Assembly (NCBI GenBank): GCA_041690495.1
Contig: JAWLHE010000004.1
Location: forward strand, 310,001 to 374,000
DNA length: 64,000 bases
Direction of reading: 5' to 3'
From: DATAAP01 sp041690495
GTDB taxonomy: Bacteria; Pseudomonadota; Alphaproteobacteria; CACIAM-22H2
The notes beneath the pieces are model-generated. The model saw only the letters and a list, made by a program, of their open reading frames with translations, was not told the origin of the DNA and did not search any database. Positions 45,535 to 54,529 of the stretch are shown here, piece after piece (position 1 is the first letter of the stretch; each line of letters opens with the position of its first letter). Position numbers and translations under genes: made by a program.

Positions 45535-46818
45535 TCATCGATAGAACAGCTCGGGCAGGAAGAGCGGAATCGCGGGGATGTAGGTGCAGATCAGCAGCAC
45601 GGCGAGCAGCACGCCGACGAACCAGACATTGACGCGCGTCACTTCCCAGATGTCTGCCTTGGCGATCGCGCAGGCGGTCATCAGCACGCTGGCCACCGGC
45701 GGCGTCTGCTGGCCTATGCCGAGATTGATGGTCACGACCAGACCGAAATGGACGGGATCGATCCCGACCGAATTGACCAGCGGCATGACGACCGGAACCG
45801 TCAGGATGATCGCGGCGGCGGAATGCAGGAACAGCCCGAGCACCAGGAAGAGCACGTTGAGCAGCGCGAGCACGACCCATTTGTTGCTGGTCCAGCCGGC
45901 GATCGTCGTGGCGAGCTGCTGCGGCGCCTGCATCTCGGTCAGATAGGTGCCGACCAGGGTCGACGTGCCGACCAGGAGCATGACGACCGCGGTCTGCAGG
46001 CCGCCCTCGATGATCGCTTCCTTCAGGTGCCGGAGATTTAGCTCGCGATAGATGAAGAGCCCGATGAACAGCGCCGCGAGCACCGCCATGCAGGCACCTT
46101 CGGTCGCGGTGACGATGCCGCCGAAGATGGTGCCGAGGATGACGACCGGCAGAAAGAAGGCCCAGAACGCCTCGCGGAAGGTGCGGCGGATCTCCGCCAG
46201 GTTGAAGGCCTGCTCGACCGGCAGGTTGTAGATCCGCGCAAACCGGTAGGCCATCAGCATCAGGCCGATTCCGCCGATCAGGCCTGGAACGAGACCGGCG
46301 ACGAACAGCTGCACGACCGATGTGTCAGCCATCACCGCATAAAGAATCATGGGGATCGACGGTGGAATTATGACGGCGAGCGTCGCGGACGAGGAAATGA
46401 CCGATGTCGCCAGCGGCAACGGGTAGCCCTTCTTCTTCATCGCCGGGATGAGGATTGAACCGAGGGCAGCCACATCGGCGACGGCCGAGCCGGAGATCTC
46501 CGCGAAGAAGAGCGATGCGCCGATCGACACCATCGCAAGCCCGCCGCGGATGAATCCAAGGATCGCCGAGGCAAACGCGATCAGCCGCTGCGAGATGCCC
46601 GAAGCGTTCATGATCGCGCCGGCGAGGATAAAGAGCGGGATCGCGATCAGCGGGAAATTCGTGGCCCCGTTGTACATGCCGACCGCGATGTTCGGCAGCA
46701 TCTCCGGCCCTTGCGTCAGCACGATCGCGCCGAGGGCGACAATCCCCAGGCCGACCGCGATCGGGACATTGATCAGTGTGATGGCCAGCAGGACCAGGAA
46801 GATGAGGAGGATTGCCAT
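45535..46818 (-). CDS. dctM: TRAP transporter large permease DctM (system 2)
   Basis: A 427-residue, 12-helix channel subunit. AISGSAVADVAALGSILIPAMKKKGYP is the family loop motif (shown in part: EISGSAVADVAALGSIL), with IPPSIPMILYAVMAD and QQTPPVASVLMTACAIA as the two ligand/ion repeats. The ATG at 46818 is preferred to the longer frame. It starts four bases after the small permease stop. It is more like C4-dicarboxylate DctM than the system 1 copy in the loop (ADVAALG instead of ATCATIG). Confidence 0.93.
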   Translation of the reverse strand: MAILLIFLVLLAITLINVPIAVGLGIVALGAIVLTQGPEMLPNIAVGMYNGATNFPLIAIPLFILAGAIMNASGISQRLIAFASAILGFIRGGLAMVSIGASLFFAEISGSAVADVAALGSILIPAMKKKGYPLPLATSVISSSATLAVIIPPSIPMILYAVMADTSVVQLFVAGLVPGLIGGIGLMLMAYRFARIYNLPVEQAFNLAEIRRTFREAFWAFFLPVVILGTIFGGIVTATEGACMAVLAALFIGLFIYRELNLRHLKEAIIEGGLQTAVVMLLVGTSTLVGTYLTEMQAPQQLATTIAGWTSNKWVVLALLNVLFLVLGLFLHSAAAIILTVPVVMPLVNSVGIDPVHFGLVVTINLGIGQQTPPVASVLMTACAIAKADIWEVTRVNVWFVGVLLAVLLICTYIPAIPLFLPELFYR

Positions 46819-46822
46819 GGCC

Positions 46823-47347
46823 CTACTCCGTCGCGGCGATTTCGGCGTTGGGATCGACCTTGCGCTCCTGACCGTGCGACATCGTCTTGCGCCATGCATC
46901 GGGCAGGCTGAGCGCCTCCGCGATGATGAACAGAACGGCGCCGATCGGGATCACGGACTGCGCGACCTGCTCCGGCACGTCGGGCAGGCTGACCAGGGTC
47001 GAGCCTTCGAGGATCTGCAGAACCTCCCAGCCGATCCAGGCGGTGAGCACGAAGAAACCGAAGACGAGGATCTCCGCGACCACGAAGAGGACGGCCCGGA
47101 TATTGTGCGGCAGCATCCGCATGACTTCCGGCACGCCGATATGGGCGCGCTTGAGGGCGCCGAGCGCGGCACCATAATAGGTGAGCCAGGCGAGGCCGAT
47201 CGAGGCGACCTCGTCGTACCAGACCAGCGCCGCCCCGGCGGTCCGGTAGACGATGCCGAGCGTGACGACCACCGCCATGGCGACCATCAGCACGATGACG
47301 ACCGCCTCAAGCAGCCACTCGAAGGCGCGTTTAGCTGACGCGAGCAA
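46823..47347 (-). CDS. dctQ: TRAP transporter small permease DctQ (system 2)
   Basis: A 174-residue, four-helix subunit with the DctQ pattern VTLGIVYRTAG, VWYDEVASIGLAWLTYYGAA and RAHIGVPEVM. The E-x-x-x-x-x-L-x-W motif is the conserved signature. The TTG at 47347 is the start: GGAGGGGG lies about five bases upstream. The intercistronic hairpin at 47400-47431 separates it from dctP. Confidence 0.9.
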   Translation of the reverse strand: MLASAKRAFEWLLEAVVIVLMVAMAVVVTLGIVYRTAGAALVWYDEVASIGLAWLTYYGAALGALKRAHIGVPEVMRMLPHNIRAVLFVVAEILVFGFFVLTAWIGWEVLQILEGSTLVSLPDVPEQVAQSVIPIGAVLFIIAEALSLPDAWRKTMSHGQERKVDPNAEIAATE

Positions 47348-47399
47348 GAATCCCCCTCCGGCGTTCCGGCCAAAGCCGCTTTCGATCGGCCAAATTCAA

Positions 47400-47431
47400 G
47401 AAGCGCGCCCGGCACACACCGGACGCGCTTC
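47400..47431 (-). terminator. Intercistronic hairpin between dctP and dctQ (system 2)
   Basis: GAAGCGCGCCCGG (47400-47412) and CCGGACGCGCTTC (47419-47431) pair over 13 positions with one mismatch around a six-base loop, 14 bases after the dctP stop. A weak T-rich stretch follows on the minus strand. It occupies the same place as the hairpin in system 1. Confidence 0.65.
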
Positions 47432-47445
47432 TCGCAACGCAACGA

Positions 47446-48435
47446 TCAGGACGCGGCGCCGAGCTGCAGCGCCTTGTCGATCAACGCCTTCGCGGACGGC
47501 ACTTCATTCGAGAACGCCTCGTAGATCGACTTGCTGGCCTTGACGAACGCGTCCTTGTTCGCCTCGTTGACCTGCATGCCGGCAGCCTTGAGCTTGTTGA
47601 GGAGATCCGTCTCCTCCTTCGCCGCGGTCGCGTAGACGAAGGATTGCGTTTCCCTCGCCGTCTCCTCGAGGATCTTGCGGACATCCTCGGGCAGGCTGCC
47701 GAACTTGCGCGCGCCGACCGTCACATAGGCGGGCGTATAGACGTGACCCGTCAGCGACAGATACTTCTGCACCTCCTGGAACTTCGCGCTGTAGATCTGG
47801 GTGAACGGGTTTTCCTGCCCGTCCATGACGCCCGTCTGCAGGGCGACGAACACCTCGGAGAACTTCATGGGGCTCGGGTTCGCGCCATAGGCCTGGAACA
47901 TCTTGACGCGCCACTTGCCCTCGGGCGTGCGCAGCTTGATGCCCTTGAGATCGTCGGGGCCGACGATCGGGTGCTTGCTGTTGGTGATGTGGCGGAAGCC
48001 GTTTTCCCACACCGCAAGGATCTTGAGAGCCTTCTTCTCGGCTGCGGGCGCCAGGGCCGGCCAGAACACGTCCTTCTCGATGCGGCTCATGTGCTTGCGG
48101 TCCTTAACGAGATACGGCATCTCGAACATGCCGAACACGTCGACCTCCGACGACATGACCGTCGACGGCAGCGCCATGTCCACGGTGCCGAGTTTCAACT
48201 TCTGGATGAGCTCCTTGTCGCCGCCGAGCTGGCTGGAGCCGAACACGACCACCTTGCCCTTCGAGCCCAGCTTCGCGTTGGCGCGCTTGGCGAATTCCTC
48301 CGCCGACTGGGCGAAGAGCGATCCAGGCTCGCCAACATGGCCAAATTTTATTTCAACTTGCGCGAAAGCCGCGCCGGCCAGACCGGCCGACACGACGGCG
48401 GCCAGGAAGCCTGTAAGTAGCCTCAATCGTTTCAT
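47446..48435 (-). CDS. dctP: TRAP transporter substrate-binding protein DctP (system 2)
   Basis: A 329-residue periplasmic protein with signal peptide GFLAAVVSAGLAGAAFAQ. DctP landmarks are IKFGHVGEPGSLFAQSAEEF, QLGGDKELIQKLKLGTVDM and MKFSEVFVALQTGVMDGQENP; the last (T-G-V-M-D-G-Q-E-N-P) is typical of C4-dicarboxylate-type members, with Arg in GIKLRTPEG contacting the carboxylate. The ATG at 48435 gives the signal peptide. It heads the P-Q-M operon and is divergent from the pirin gene. Confidence 0.94.
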   Translation of the reverse strand: MKRLRLLTGFLAAVVSAGLAGAAFAQVEIKFGHVGEPGSLFAQSAEEFAKRANAKLGSKGKVVVFGSSQLGGDKELIQKLKLGTVDMALPSTVMSSEVDVFGMFEMPYLVKDRKHMSRIEKDVFWPALAPAAEKKALKILAVWENGFRHITNSKHPIVGPDDLKGIKLRTPEGKWRVKMFQAYGANPSPMKFSEVFVALQTGVMDGQENPFTQIYSAKFQEVQKYLSLTGHVYTPAYVTVGARKFGSLPEDVRKILEETARETQSFVYATAAKEETDLLNKLKAAGMQVNEANKDAFVKASKSIYEAFSNEVPSAKALIDKALQLGAAS

Positions 48436-48638
48436 CGCGCTCCTCCTTGGGTTGAGATCTGGCCCGGTCCGGCCATTCCGTGATTCCAGCGGCATGATGC
48501 CTTCCCCATTGCCCCGAAGCAAGGCAGCTCGCGGCCTTGCGCCGCATCCACGCCCCTGTAACGCACCAATAATCGGGCGCGTCCGTTTCGGGAAAGCGGA
48601 ATTGCCTGTATCCTCGGGCGGAAGCAAAAGAGGAAGTC

Positions 48639-49331
48639 ATGTTCGCCATTCGCCCGGCCGCGGAACGCGGCCGCACGCATATCGACTGGCTCGACAGCCG
48701 GCACAGCTTCTCGTTCGGCGAGTACATGGATCCGCGGCACATGGGGTTCCGGGCGCTGCGGGTGATCAACGAGGACCGTGTCGCGCCGGGCGCCGGATTT
48801 CCAACCCATGCCCATCGCGACATGGAGATCGTCACCTACGTCCTCGACGGCGCGCTGGAGCACAAGGACAGCCTTGGCAACGGCTCGGTGATCCGGCCTG
48901 GCGAGGTGCAACGCATGAGCGCCGGCACCGGCATCCGCCACAGCGAATTCAACAACTCGAAGAGCGCGCCCGTGCACTTCCTGCAGATCTGGATTCTGCC
49001 CGAACGGCAGGGCCTGCCGGCAGGTTACGAGCAGAAGAGCTTCGAGCACAGTCCGGGCAGGCTGCAGCTGATCGGCTCGCGCGACGGCCGCGACGGCTCC
49101 GTCACCATCCACCAGGACATGGATCTCCATTGCGGCATGCTGCGCCGAGGCGACCGGATCGAGCACGGGTTGCGCCGCGGCCGCTACGCCTGGATCCAGG
49201 TCGCGCGGGGCGCCGTGTCGCTGAACGGCCAGGATCTGCAGCAGGGCGACGGCGCGGCGGTCGGCGGAGAGGAGCGCCTTGCGCTCGTAGCCGGGAAGGA
49301 TGCCGAGATCATCCTGTTCGAGCTGGGATAA
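48639..49331 (+). CDS. Pirin family protein (YhhW-like)
   Basis: A 230-residue double-cupin protein. The first cupin holds the iron site in FPTHAHRDMEIVTYVLDGALEHKDS (two His and Glu; shown in part) and MSAGTGIRHSEFNNS, with LQIWILPERQGLPAGYEQ before the second cupin. E. coli YhhW and human pirin show quercetinase activity; the natural role is unclear. Its stop (49331) is three bases from the convergent MFS gene stop. Confidence 0.94.
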   Translation: MFAIRPAAERGRTHIDWLDSRHSFSFGEYMDPRHMGFRALRVINEDRVAPGAGFPTHAHRDMEIVTYVLDGALEHKDSLGNGSVIRPGEVQRMSAGTGIRHSEFNNSKSAPVHFLQIWILPERQGLPAGYEQKSFEHSPGRLQLIGSRDGRDGSVTIHQDMDLHCGMLRRGDRIEHGLRRGRYAWIQVARGAVSLNGQDLQQGDGAAVGGEERLALVAGKDAEIILFELG

Positions 49332-49333
49332 GC

Positions 49334-50587
49334 CTATCGCCTTTGACCGCTCTCTTTCATCAGCAGCACCGCGATGACGCCGGCGATGCTGCTGACGGCG
49401 AGCGCGCCGAACGCGAAACGATACGCCTCCGCCGAGTAGATCCGCGCGCCGCCGCCCAGGGCTCCGTCCCACCGGAGATCGAGCAGCAGGCCGATCAGCG
49501 GCTGAAAGATCGCGCCGCTGCCGACCACCGCGACATTGACCAGCGCCATCGCCGTGCTGCTCATTCCCGGCGGGTTGTGCTCGCGCACGCTGGCGAAGGC
49601 GAGCACCATCCCGGACGCTGTAATGCCATGCAGCGCGATCAGCGCCGTGAGCAGCGCCAGCGGCAACTGCGGAAGATAGATCACCGCGATGAATGAAACC
49701 GCTGCGACGATCGCGCATCCGACCATGATCGGCTTGCGCGCACCCAGGCGGTCCGAAAGCCAGCCGGCCAGCGGCGCGCCAACCGCCCAGCTGACGAAGA
49801 TAGAGGAGATGACCGTCGCGGCGGTGGCGCGTTCGAGACCATAGACCGTGGTCAGGTAAGGAACGGCCCACAATCCGCCGAAGCCGAGCATGGGTGCCGC
49901 CATTGCCAGCCCGAACACCGCGTTGAGCCAGGTCTCGCGATTGCGAAGGAGCACGCGGAGGCTGGCGCCGACACTCACCGAGGAAGCGGCGGCGTGCGGC
50001 TTGTCACGCAGCACGAGCCACATCAGGCCGGCCAGGGCCAATCCGACCGCGCCGACGGCCACCAGGGTGGCGCGCCAGCCAATGCCATCGACGGCGACCG
50101 AGACCGGAGCCTGGCCGAAGATAGCGCCGAACATGCCGAAGGCCTGCGCCAGGCCGGTGTAGAGTGCAAAGCGCGTCGCCGGGAACCACTGCGTCAGGAC
50201 CGTCAGCACGCCGACCCAGCTGAATGCAGCGCCGGCACCGATAAGCAGCCGGCCGATATAGGCGCCGGCGAGGTGGTCGCTGGCCGCGAAGATCAGGCTG
50301 CCGAACGCCGAGACCGCGGCAGCGCCGGTCATCAGCCGCCGCGGCCCGATGCGGTCCATCAGCAAACCGACCGGAATCTGCAGGCTGGCATAGGCATAAA
50401 AATAGAAAGCCGAGAGATTGCCGAGAATGGCAGCGCCGACGCCGAAATCGCGCATCAGCTCGCCGACCATGACGCTCGGCGTGACGCGCTGCACGAACGC
50501 GTAGCAGAAGAACAGTGCGCCTAGGCCCCAGGCGAGCAGCGGGCGCCAGGATTCCTCAATCTGTGTTCTTGCTGTCGATGCAGTCAC
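49334..50587 (-). CDS. MFS transporter
   Basis: A 417-residue, 12-helix transporter. MFS motif A is MDRIGPRRLMTGA between helices 2 and 3 and is repeated in weaker form as LSDRLGARKPIMVG after helix 8. Helix 1 region VQRVTPSVMVGELMRDFG is like the ACS/OPA groups that move organic anions. The GTG at 50587 is a tentative start, ten codons before IEESWRPLLAWGLGA; other starts nearby are possible. Its 5' end overlaps the C-terminal tail of the GT9-like gene by 32 bases. Confidence 0.87.
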   Translation of the reverse strand: MTASTARTQIEESWRPLLAWGLGALFFCYAFVQRVTPSVMVGELMRDFGVGAAILGNLSAFYFYAYASLQIPVGLLMDRIGPRRLMTGAAAVSAFGSLIFAASDHLAGAYIGRLLIGAGAAFSWVGVLTVLTQWFPATRFALYTGLAQAFGMFGAIFGQAPVSVAVDGIGWRATLVAVGAVGLALAGLMWLVLRDKPHAAASSVSVGASLRVLLRNRETWLNAVFGLAMAAPMLGFGGLWAVPYLTTVYGLERATAATVISSIFVSWAVGAPLAGWLSDRLGARKPIMVGCAIVAAVSFIAVIYLPQLPLALLTALIALHGITASGMVLAFASVREHNPPGMSSTAMALVNVAVVGSGAIFQPLIGLLLDLRWDGALGGGARIYSAEAYRFAFGALAVSSIAGVIAVLLMKESGQRR

Positions 50588-51791
50588 TCTTGCGATCGCG
50601 TGTGAGGGCCGTCCGGTGCCGCCGCGGCAATGCCAAGCTATTGACATGGGCAAGGCGGGTCAACGCGCGTGCCGGGCAGGTCTGCCATTCGCGATCGCGC
50701 GGTCGGCGCGGCCCTGTTCGCGACCGATGCCGCCCATCGAATGCCGCATCGGCGCGAATGCTGTTGACGGCTGACGCGTCGGCCGGAAGCGAAATCGCCC
50801 GGCGATATGGCGACACGGAGAAGGCAGGCTCCCGTCGCAGCCGCGCGACGATGGCGGTGATCACGGATTCCCAGTCCTTCGGGGCGGTCTGACGGAACAG
50901 TCGCATGGTTGGATACCAGGGGCTGTCCGCCCGCCCGGTCATCCATCGCCAGTCCGCCCCCGCGTGAAGCATCGTCCAGACCGGGACACCGAGCGCGCCG
51001 GCAAGATGCGCCACCATCGTGTCGACGCTGACGACGAGGTCAAGGGTCCGGATCGTCGCCGCGGTATCGAGTATATCGTTGGTCCAGGATGCCGCGTCGT
51101 CGGCGAACCGCACGCCGTGTCCGGGCGAAGCAATCTCGGCGAGAGCCGGTCCGCGCTGCAGGTTGAAGAGCGCGACATCCGCGATCGCGGCGACCGGCGC
51201 GAAGGCCGCCAGCGGCATCGCCCGTTGTCTGTCCCAGCCCCCCACCGACCAGGCGATCCCGACCTTGAGGCGCGGTTCATCGCACATGCGCCGCCTCGCA
51301 GCCTTGATGCGCGCCGCGTCGACGGCCAGATACGGCACCTCGTCTGGAATGGTCGCCAGCGCCGTGCGGAAGGCATGGGGCAGCTCCATCAGCTCGATAT
51401 CGGCATCGAACGGCGGATCGGGCACGTTGCGATCGAGCGCGACGATGCGATCGATGCCCGAAACCGCGCGGAGCAGATCGTGAAGCGCCGGTACCGCCTG
51501 CACCGTGACGGAAGCAGCGATCCGGTGCAGCATCGGCATGTAACGGATGAACTGGACCGTATCGCCAAGACCGTGATAGCAGCGCACCAGGACGTGCCGG
51601 CCCTCGAGAGGCGCGCCGTTCCACACATGACGCAGATGGAATGGCTGGTCGCGGCAATTCAGCGTCGCGTGTCGGCGCCACGCCAGCACGACATCGCTTA
51701 CGCGCCAGGCCGTCTCGAAATCCCCGAGCATCATGGCGCTGGTCCATCGATCCCGCGCTGCAGGATGCTTCAGCGCACCTCGGTTCGTCAT
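50556..51791 (-). CDS. GT9-like glycosyltransferase family protein
   Basis: A 411-residue protein. The central region matches the ADP-heptose:LPS heptosyltransferase (GT9) fold often fused to TPR repeats: VLVRCYHGLGDTVQFIRYMP early and TLDLVVSVDTMVAHLAGALG with the following DWRWMTGRADSPWYPTMRLF late. No TPR repeats are present. The last 90 residues or so, after about residue 320, are Arg-rich, lack similarity and run over the start of the next gene; they may be a read-through tail. The ATG at 51791 gives a start upstream of the GT9 region. Confidence 0.75.
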   Translation of the reverse strand: MTNRGALKHPAARDRWTSAMMLGDFETAWRVSDVVLAWRRHATLNCRDQPFHLRHVWNGAPLEGRHVLVRCYHGLGDTVQFIRYMPMLHRIAASVTVQAVPALHDLLRAVSGIDRIVALDRNVPDPPFDADIELMELPHAFRTALATIPDEVPYLAVDAARIKAARRRMCDEPRLKVGIAWSVGGWDRQRAMPLAAFAPVAAIADVALFNLQRGPALAEIASPGHGVRFADDAASWTNDILDTAATIRTLDLVVSVDTMVAHLAGALGVPVWTMLHAGADWRWMTGRADSPWYPTMRLFRQTAPKDWESVITAIVARLRREPAFSVSPYRRAISLPADASAVNSIRADAAFDGRHRSRTGPRRPRDREWQTCPARALTRLAHVNSLALPRRHRTALTRDRKSDCIDSKNTD

Positions 51792-51895
51792 CGCCCGCCG
51801 TCTTTCGCTGGTTCGGCAACAAGGCAATAACCCGATCCGGCGACCGAGGTTTCCGATCAGTCTTGGCGCATGAGCGGCAGGGCTGGCAGCCTGGA

Positions 51896-52522
51896 TCAGG
51901 CGGCGAGCGCGCGTTCCGAGGCGGCCAGATCGAGGAGCATGGGACGGTGATCGGAGCGCCCGGCGCTCAGAGCCTCCGCCGCGTGGCACGACATGCCGCG
52001 GGCGAAGCAGCGATCGATCCGGACCGGCAGGAGATCCGTCGCAATGTGGGTCGGCTCCCGCGGACCGATATCGCTGAAGCCGGGCAGCACGGCCGGCCCG
52101 ATCATATTGAAATCGCCAATCACGGCGCCCGCGCCGGAAATCGCGCCCGCTGCCTCGCGGAGCTGCCGGCGGCAGGTGAGCTGGCCGTGGCCGAGATGGA
52201 CATTGACGACGGTCACCGCGCCGAATTCCACGACCTGGGCGTGGCGCCGTGTGTGCCCGCCGGGCAGGCGCACGAGTCGCGGTCGGCGGACCAGTCGCGG
52301 CGACCAGACGGCCGGCCCGTGAATGCGCCCCGGAAACGGGTCCCGAGCCAGGCTTCCGCCGACGAGTTCGGGCAGCCGCTCCATGCTGCGATCGGCCTCC
52401 TGCAGCAGGACCAGGCCGGGACGATGGCGGGCGATCAGCTCGGCCACGTCTTCGGGTCTGGCGCCGATCTTGCGCAGGACGTTCCAGCTGAGAATGCGGA
52501 GAGTGGATGAGGCCGTTGTCAT
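51896..52522 (-). CDS. Endonuclease/exonuclease/phosphatase family protein
   Basis: A 208-residue protein of the EEP fold. Metal and catalytic motifs are ILSWNVLR, LLQEADRSM, VVNVHLGHGQL, VIGDFNMIG and the closing SDHRPMLLDL, covering all conserved blocks. Members cleave phosphodiesters in DNA, lipids or small nucleotides; the short length without extra domains gives no clue to the substrate. I start at the ATG at 52522, just before the first strand. Confidence 0.88.
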   Translation of the reverse strand: MTTASSTLRILSWNVLRKIGARPEDVAELIARHRPGLVLLQEADRSMERLPELVGGSLARDPFPGRIHGPAVWSPRLVRRPRLVRLPGGHTRRHAQVVEFGAVTVVNVHLGHGQLTCRRQLREAAGAISGAGAVIGDFNMIGPAVLPGFSDIGPREPTHIATDLLPVRIDRCFARGMSCHAAEALSAGRSDHRPMLLDLAASERALAA

Positions 52523-52948
52523 GCTGTGGCGTGCCGGAGCAGGCGATATGCTTACGCCAAAAGACTTAAGGATTCCTACCGCCATTTGGCCGCCACCCGT
52601 TTGCCGGCGCAAGATTGGCGCTTGCCTGGTCAACGCGCCTCGCCTTGCTCAATGTTGCTTGATATGGGTACTCACGCTCAAGACCGCATCCCAGACCTTG
52701 CACAGATGGCGCTTGTAGGCCCTCTGCACCGGCTTGATCAACAGCAATTGACTCGCCGTCATGGGCCCTGGATCGTGCCATGACGCGCGCGATTCTACCT
52801 CGAGCGGTCGTCCCCGGGACTTATTCCCGATGGCCGGGTCTGGGGCCGCGCGCCCTCCGGTTGGGCAATGCCGATTCCCTAAAGCATTGCCGTAAGCGAC
52901 GGAATAGCTCGTAGACGGCGCCGGACCCGGGCGTGCATTGTCGCGCTT
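52523..52948. other. 426-base interval, lower GC, with at most a small ORF
   Basis: Between divergent genes. The only frame that looks protein-like is a 37-codon minus-strand ORF at 52649-52762 (MTASQLLLIKPVQRAYKR...), basic and helical, but it lacks a good ribosome binding site. The rest contains the upstream regions of both flanking genes. Nothing else is supported. Confidence 0.45.
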
Positions 52949-53878
52949 GTGCGCCACACCGTCGTCCTCACGCTTCTGGTCAGCATACTCGGGTACGGCT
53001 ACGGCGCATATTCGCACGCCTTCCGCACATTCCCGATCGAGTTGGTAGGCGCCGTAAAGCGGTTCTTCATACCCGACCGTGGCAGGCCGGTGCCGCTGGC
53101 CGAAGTGCTCCTGGACCCTACGGGCCGGACGGAGATCGAGTGCAACCGTATCAGGCGCGACGCGGCAATCCTGCTGCTCATGGGGCAATCCAATGCCGCC
53201 AACTCCGGCGGCCGCGAGTCGCGCTACAGGGCAATTCACGATGTCATCAACTTCAATTGGGTCAACGGCAAGTGCTACCGAGCCGAGGACCCGCTCCTCG
53301 GCACTGACGGCGAAGGCGGGACGATCTGGACACGCCTGGGTGACGAGCTGATCGAGAACGCCGGCTACAGGCAGGTCGTGCTGGTCGATATCGCGGCAAG
53401 CGGAACGCAGATCCGCACATGGGCCGGTGAAAACGGCCCGGCGCGACGCGCCGTAGATGCGGCCCAGAAGCTGCGGCATCTCGGCCGGCGATTCACGCAC
53501 GTGCTTTGGCACCAGGGCGAGGCCGACTGGGCAACGCCGCCGGCAGTGTATATCCGGCTGTTCAAGGAGATGGCGACGTATCTGCGCACGAACAGCGTGG
53601 AGGCACCGATCTTCGTTGCGCAGAGCACGGTCTGCGCGGCTCGGCGCTCGCCCGGGATCCAGCGAGCGCAATACGATCTGCCCAACCTCGTCGAGAACGT
53701 GTTCCCGGGCGCCAACGCCGACACGGTCGACCGCTTCCGCGATCGCCAGGCAGACTTCTGTCATTTCAAGGCGAGCGGGCTGGCTCAACTGGCACGCTTG
53801 TGGCGCCAGGCGATCGCCGCGCACGAGCCGATCACGGCCGCGATTCCCGGCGAGACCTTTGCCGGTTCCAAACAATAG
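52949..53878 (+). CDS. SGNH-like carbohydrate esterase (sialate O-acetylesterase/DUF303 type)
   Basis: A 309-residue protein. A short hydrophobic start (VLTLLVSILGYGYGAY) is a signal or anchor. The esterase motifs are LLLMGQSNAANSGG (nucleophile Ser in G-Q-S-N), VLWHQGEADWAT (oxyanion block W-x-Q-G-E-x-D) and DFCHFKASGLAQLA (catalytic Asp/His). This is the pattern of SASA-type acetylxylan or sialate esterases; a cell-surface sugar acetyl group is a likely target. The start is a GTG at 52949. Confidence 0.85.
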   Translation: MRHTVVLTLLVSILGYGYGAYSHAFRTFPIELVGAVKRFFIPDRGRPVPLAEVLLDPTGRTEIECNRIRRDAAILLLMGQSNAANSGGRESRYRAIHDVINFNWVNGKCYRAEDPLLGTDGEGGTIWTRLGDELIENAGYRQVVLVDIAASGTQIRTWAGENGPARRAVDAAQKLRHLGRRFTHVLWHQGEADWATPPAVYIRLFKEMATYLRTNSVEAPIFVAQSTVCAARRSPGIQRAQYDLPNLVENVFPGANADTVDRFRDRQADFCHFKASGLAQLARLWRQAIAAHEPITAAIPGETFAGSKQ

Positions 53879-53994
53879 CGAGCCTCCGGCGGAACGCATC
53901 CGCCGGACGGGCACTGGAACCCGGACGCGCACCCCTCCGTTGCTAGGCGAGGCGCGAATATGCGCCCGCCTTACCCCAACCGGGAGATCTGTCG

Positions 53995-54291
53995 ATGAAA
54001 CTATTGATTGCCGCGGCCGCTTTTTCGCTCGCTCTGGGAGGCGCCGCAATGGCACAGACCGGATCTCAGAGCGGTCCCATGACCCGTCCCTCGGCCACGC
54101 CGCAGGGCACGGCACCTGGCCAGTCAGGCACGATTCTCAGCGAGAACGACATCCGCACCAAGCTGCAGGCGGAAGGATATTCGAACATCAGCGGCCTGAA
54201 GCGCGAAGGCAACATGTACTCCGCCAAGGGTATGAAGGATGGCCGCGCGGTCGATCTCACCATCGACGCGCGCAATGGCAAGATCCGGTAA
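53995..54291 (+). CDS. Small secreted protein (PepSY-like)
   Basis: A 98-residue periplasmic protein: signal peptide LIAAAAFSLALGGAAMAQ, then a Gly/Ser/Thr/Pro linker and a C-terminal beta-alpha-beta segment LSENDIRTKLQAEGYSNISG with DGRAVDLTIDARNGKI. The latter is like PepSY or SPW-type small domains that bind peptides or regulate proteases. AACCGGGAGATC precedes the ATG. Function unproved. Confidence 0.8.
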   Translation: MKLLIAAAAFSLALGGAAMAQTGSQSGPMTRPSATPQGTAPGQSGTILSENDIRTKLQAEGYSNISGLKREGNMYSAKGMKDGRAVDLTIDARNGKIR

Positions 54292-54529
54292 AGTGCAAAG
54301 CGCTGATTCGCGCAGCTCGATCCGGCGCCGTGGACGCCGGGTCGAGACCGGCAGCCGATCCGGCGGCTTGACAGCCAAGTTGACAAGGACTTCACGCGCC
54401 CCCCGTCAGAATTTCTCATAGGCGCGACTCGTCGCGCACCCGCGAAAAATCGTTGCCAAATGCGATTCTCTGGCGCATACCGTTCGTGGCGGCGCAACGC
54501 CGCGTTGCACTGACAGAGGAAAAACCCAA

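Noticed and set aside
49334..51989. Reading the GT9-like frame from its furthest start at 51989
   Set aside because: The first 66 codons are Arg-rich without similarity, and the ATG at 51791 is the better start.
52649..52762. A 37-codon minus-strand ORF (MTASQLLLIKPVQRAYKR...)
   Set aside because: No good ribosome binding site and no known family; kept only as a note in the interval entry.
54368..54411. Two TTGACA hexamers upstream of HU as a promoter
   Set aside because: No -10 hexamer at 16-18 bases from either; the nearest (TCAGAA) is 20 bases away. Mentioned under HU only.
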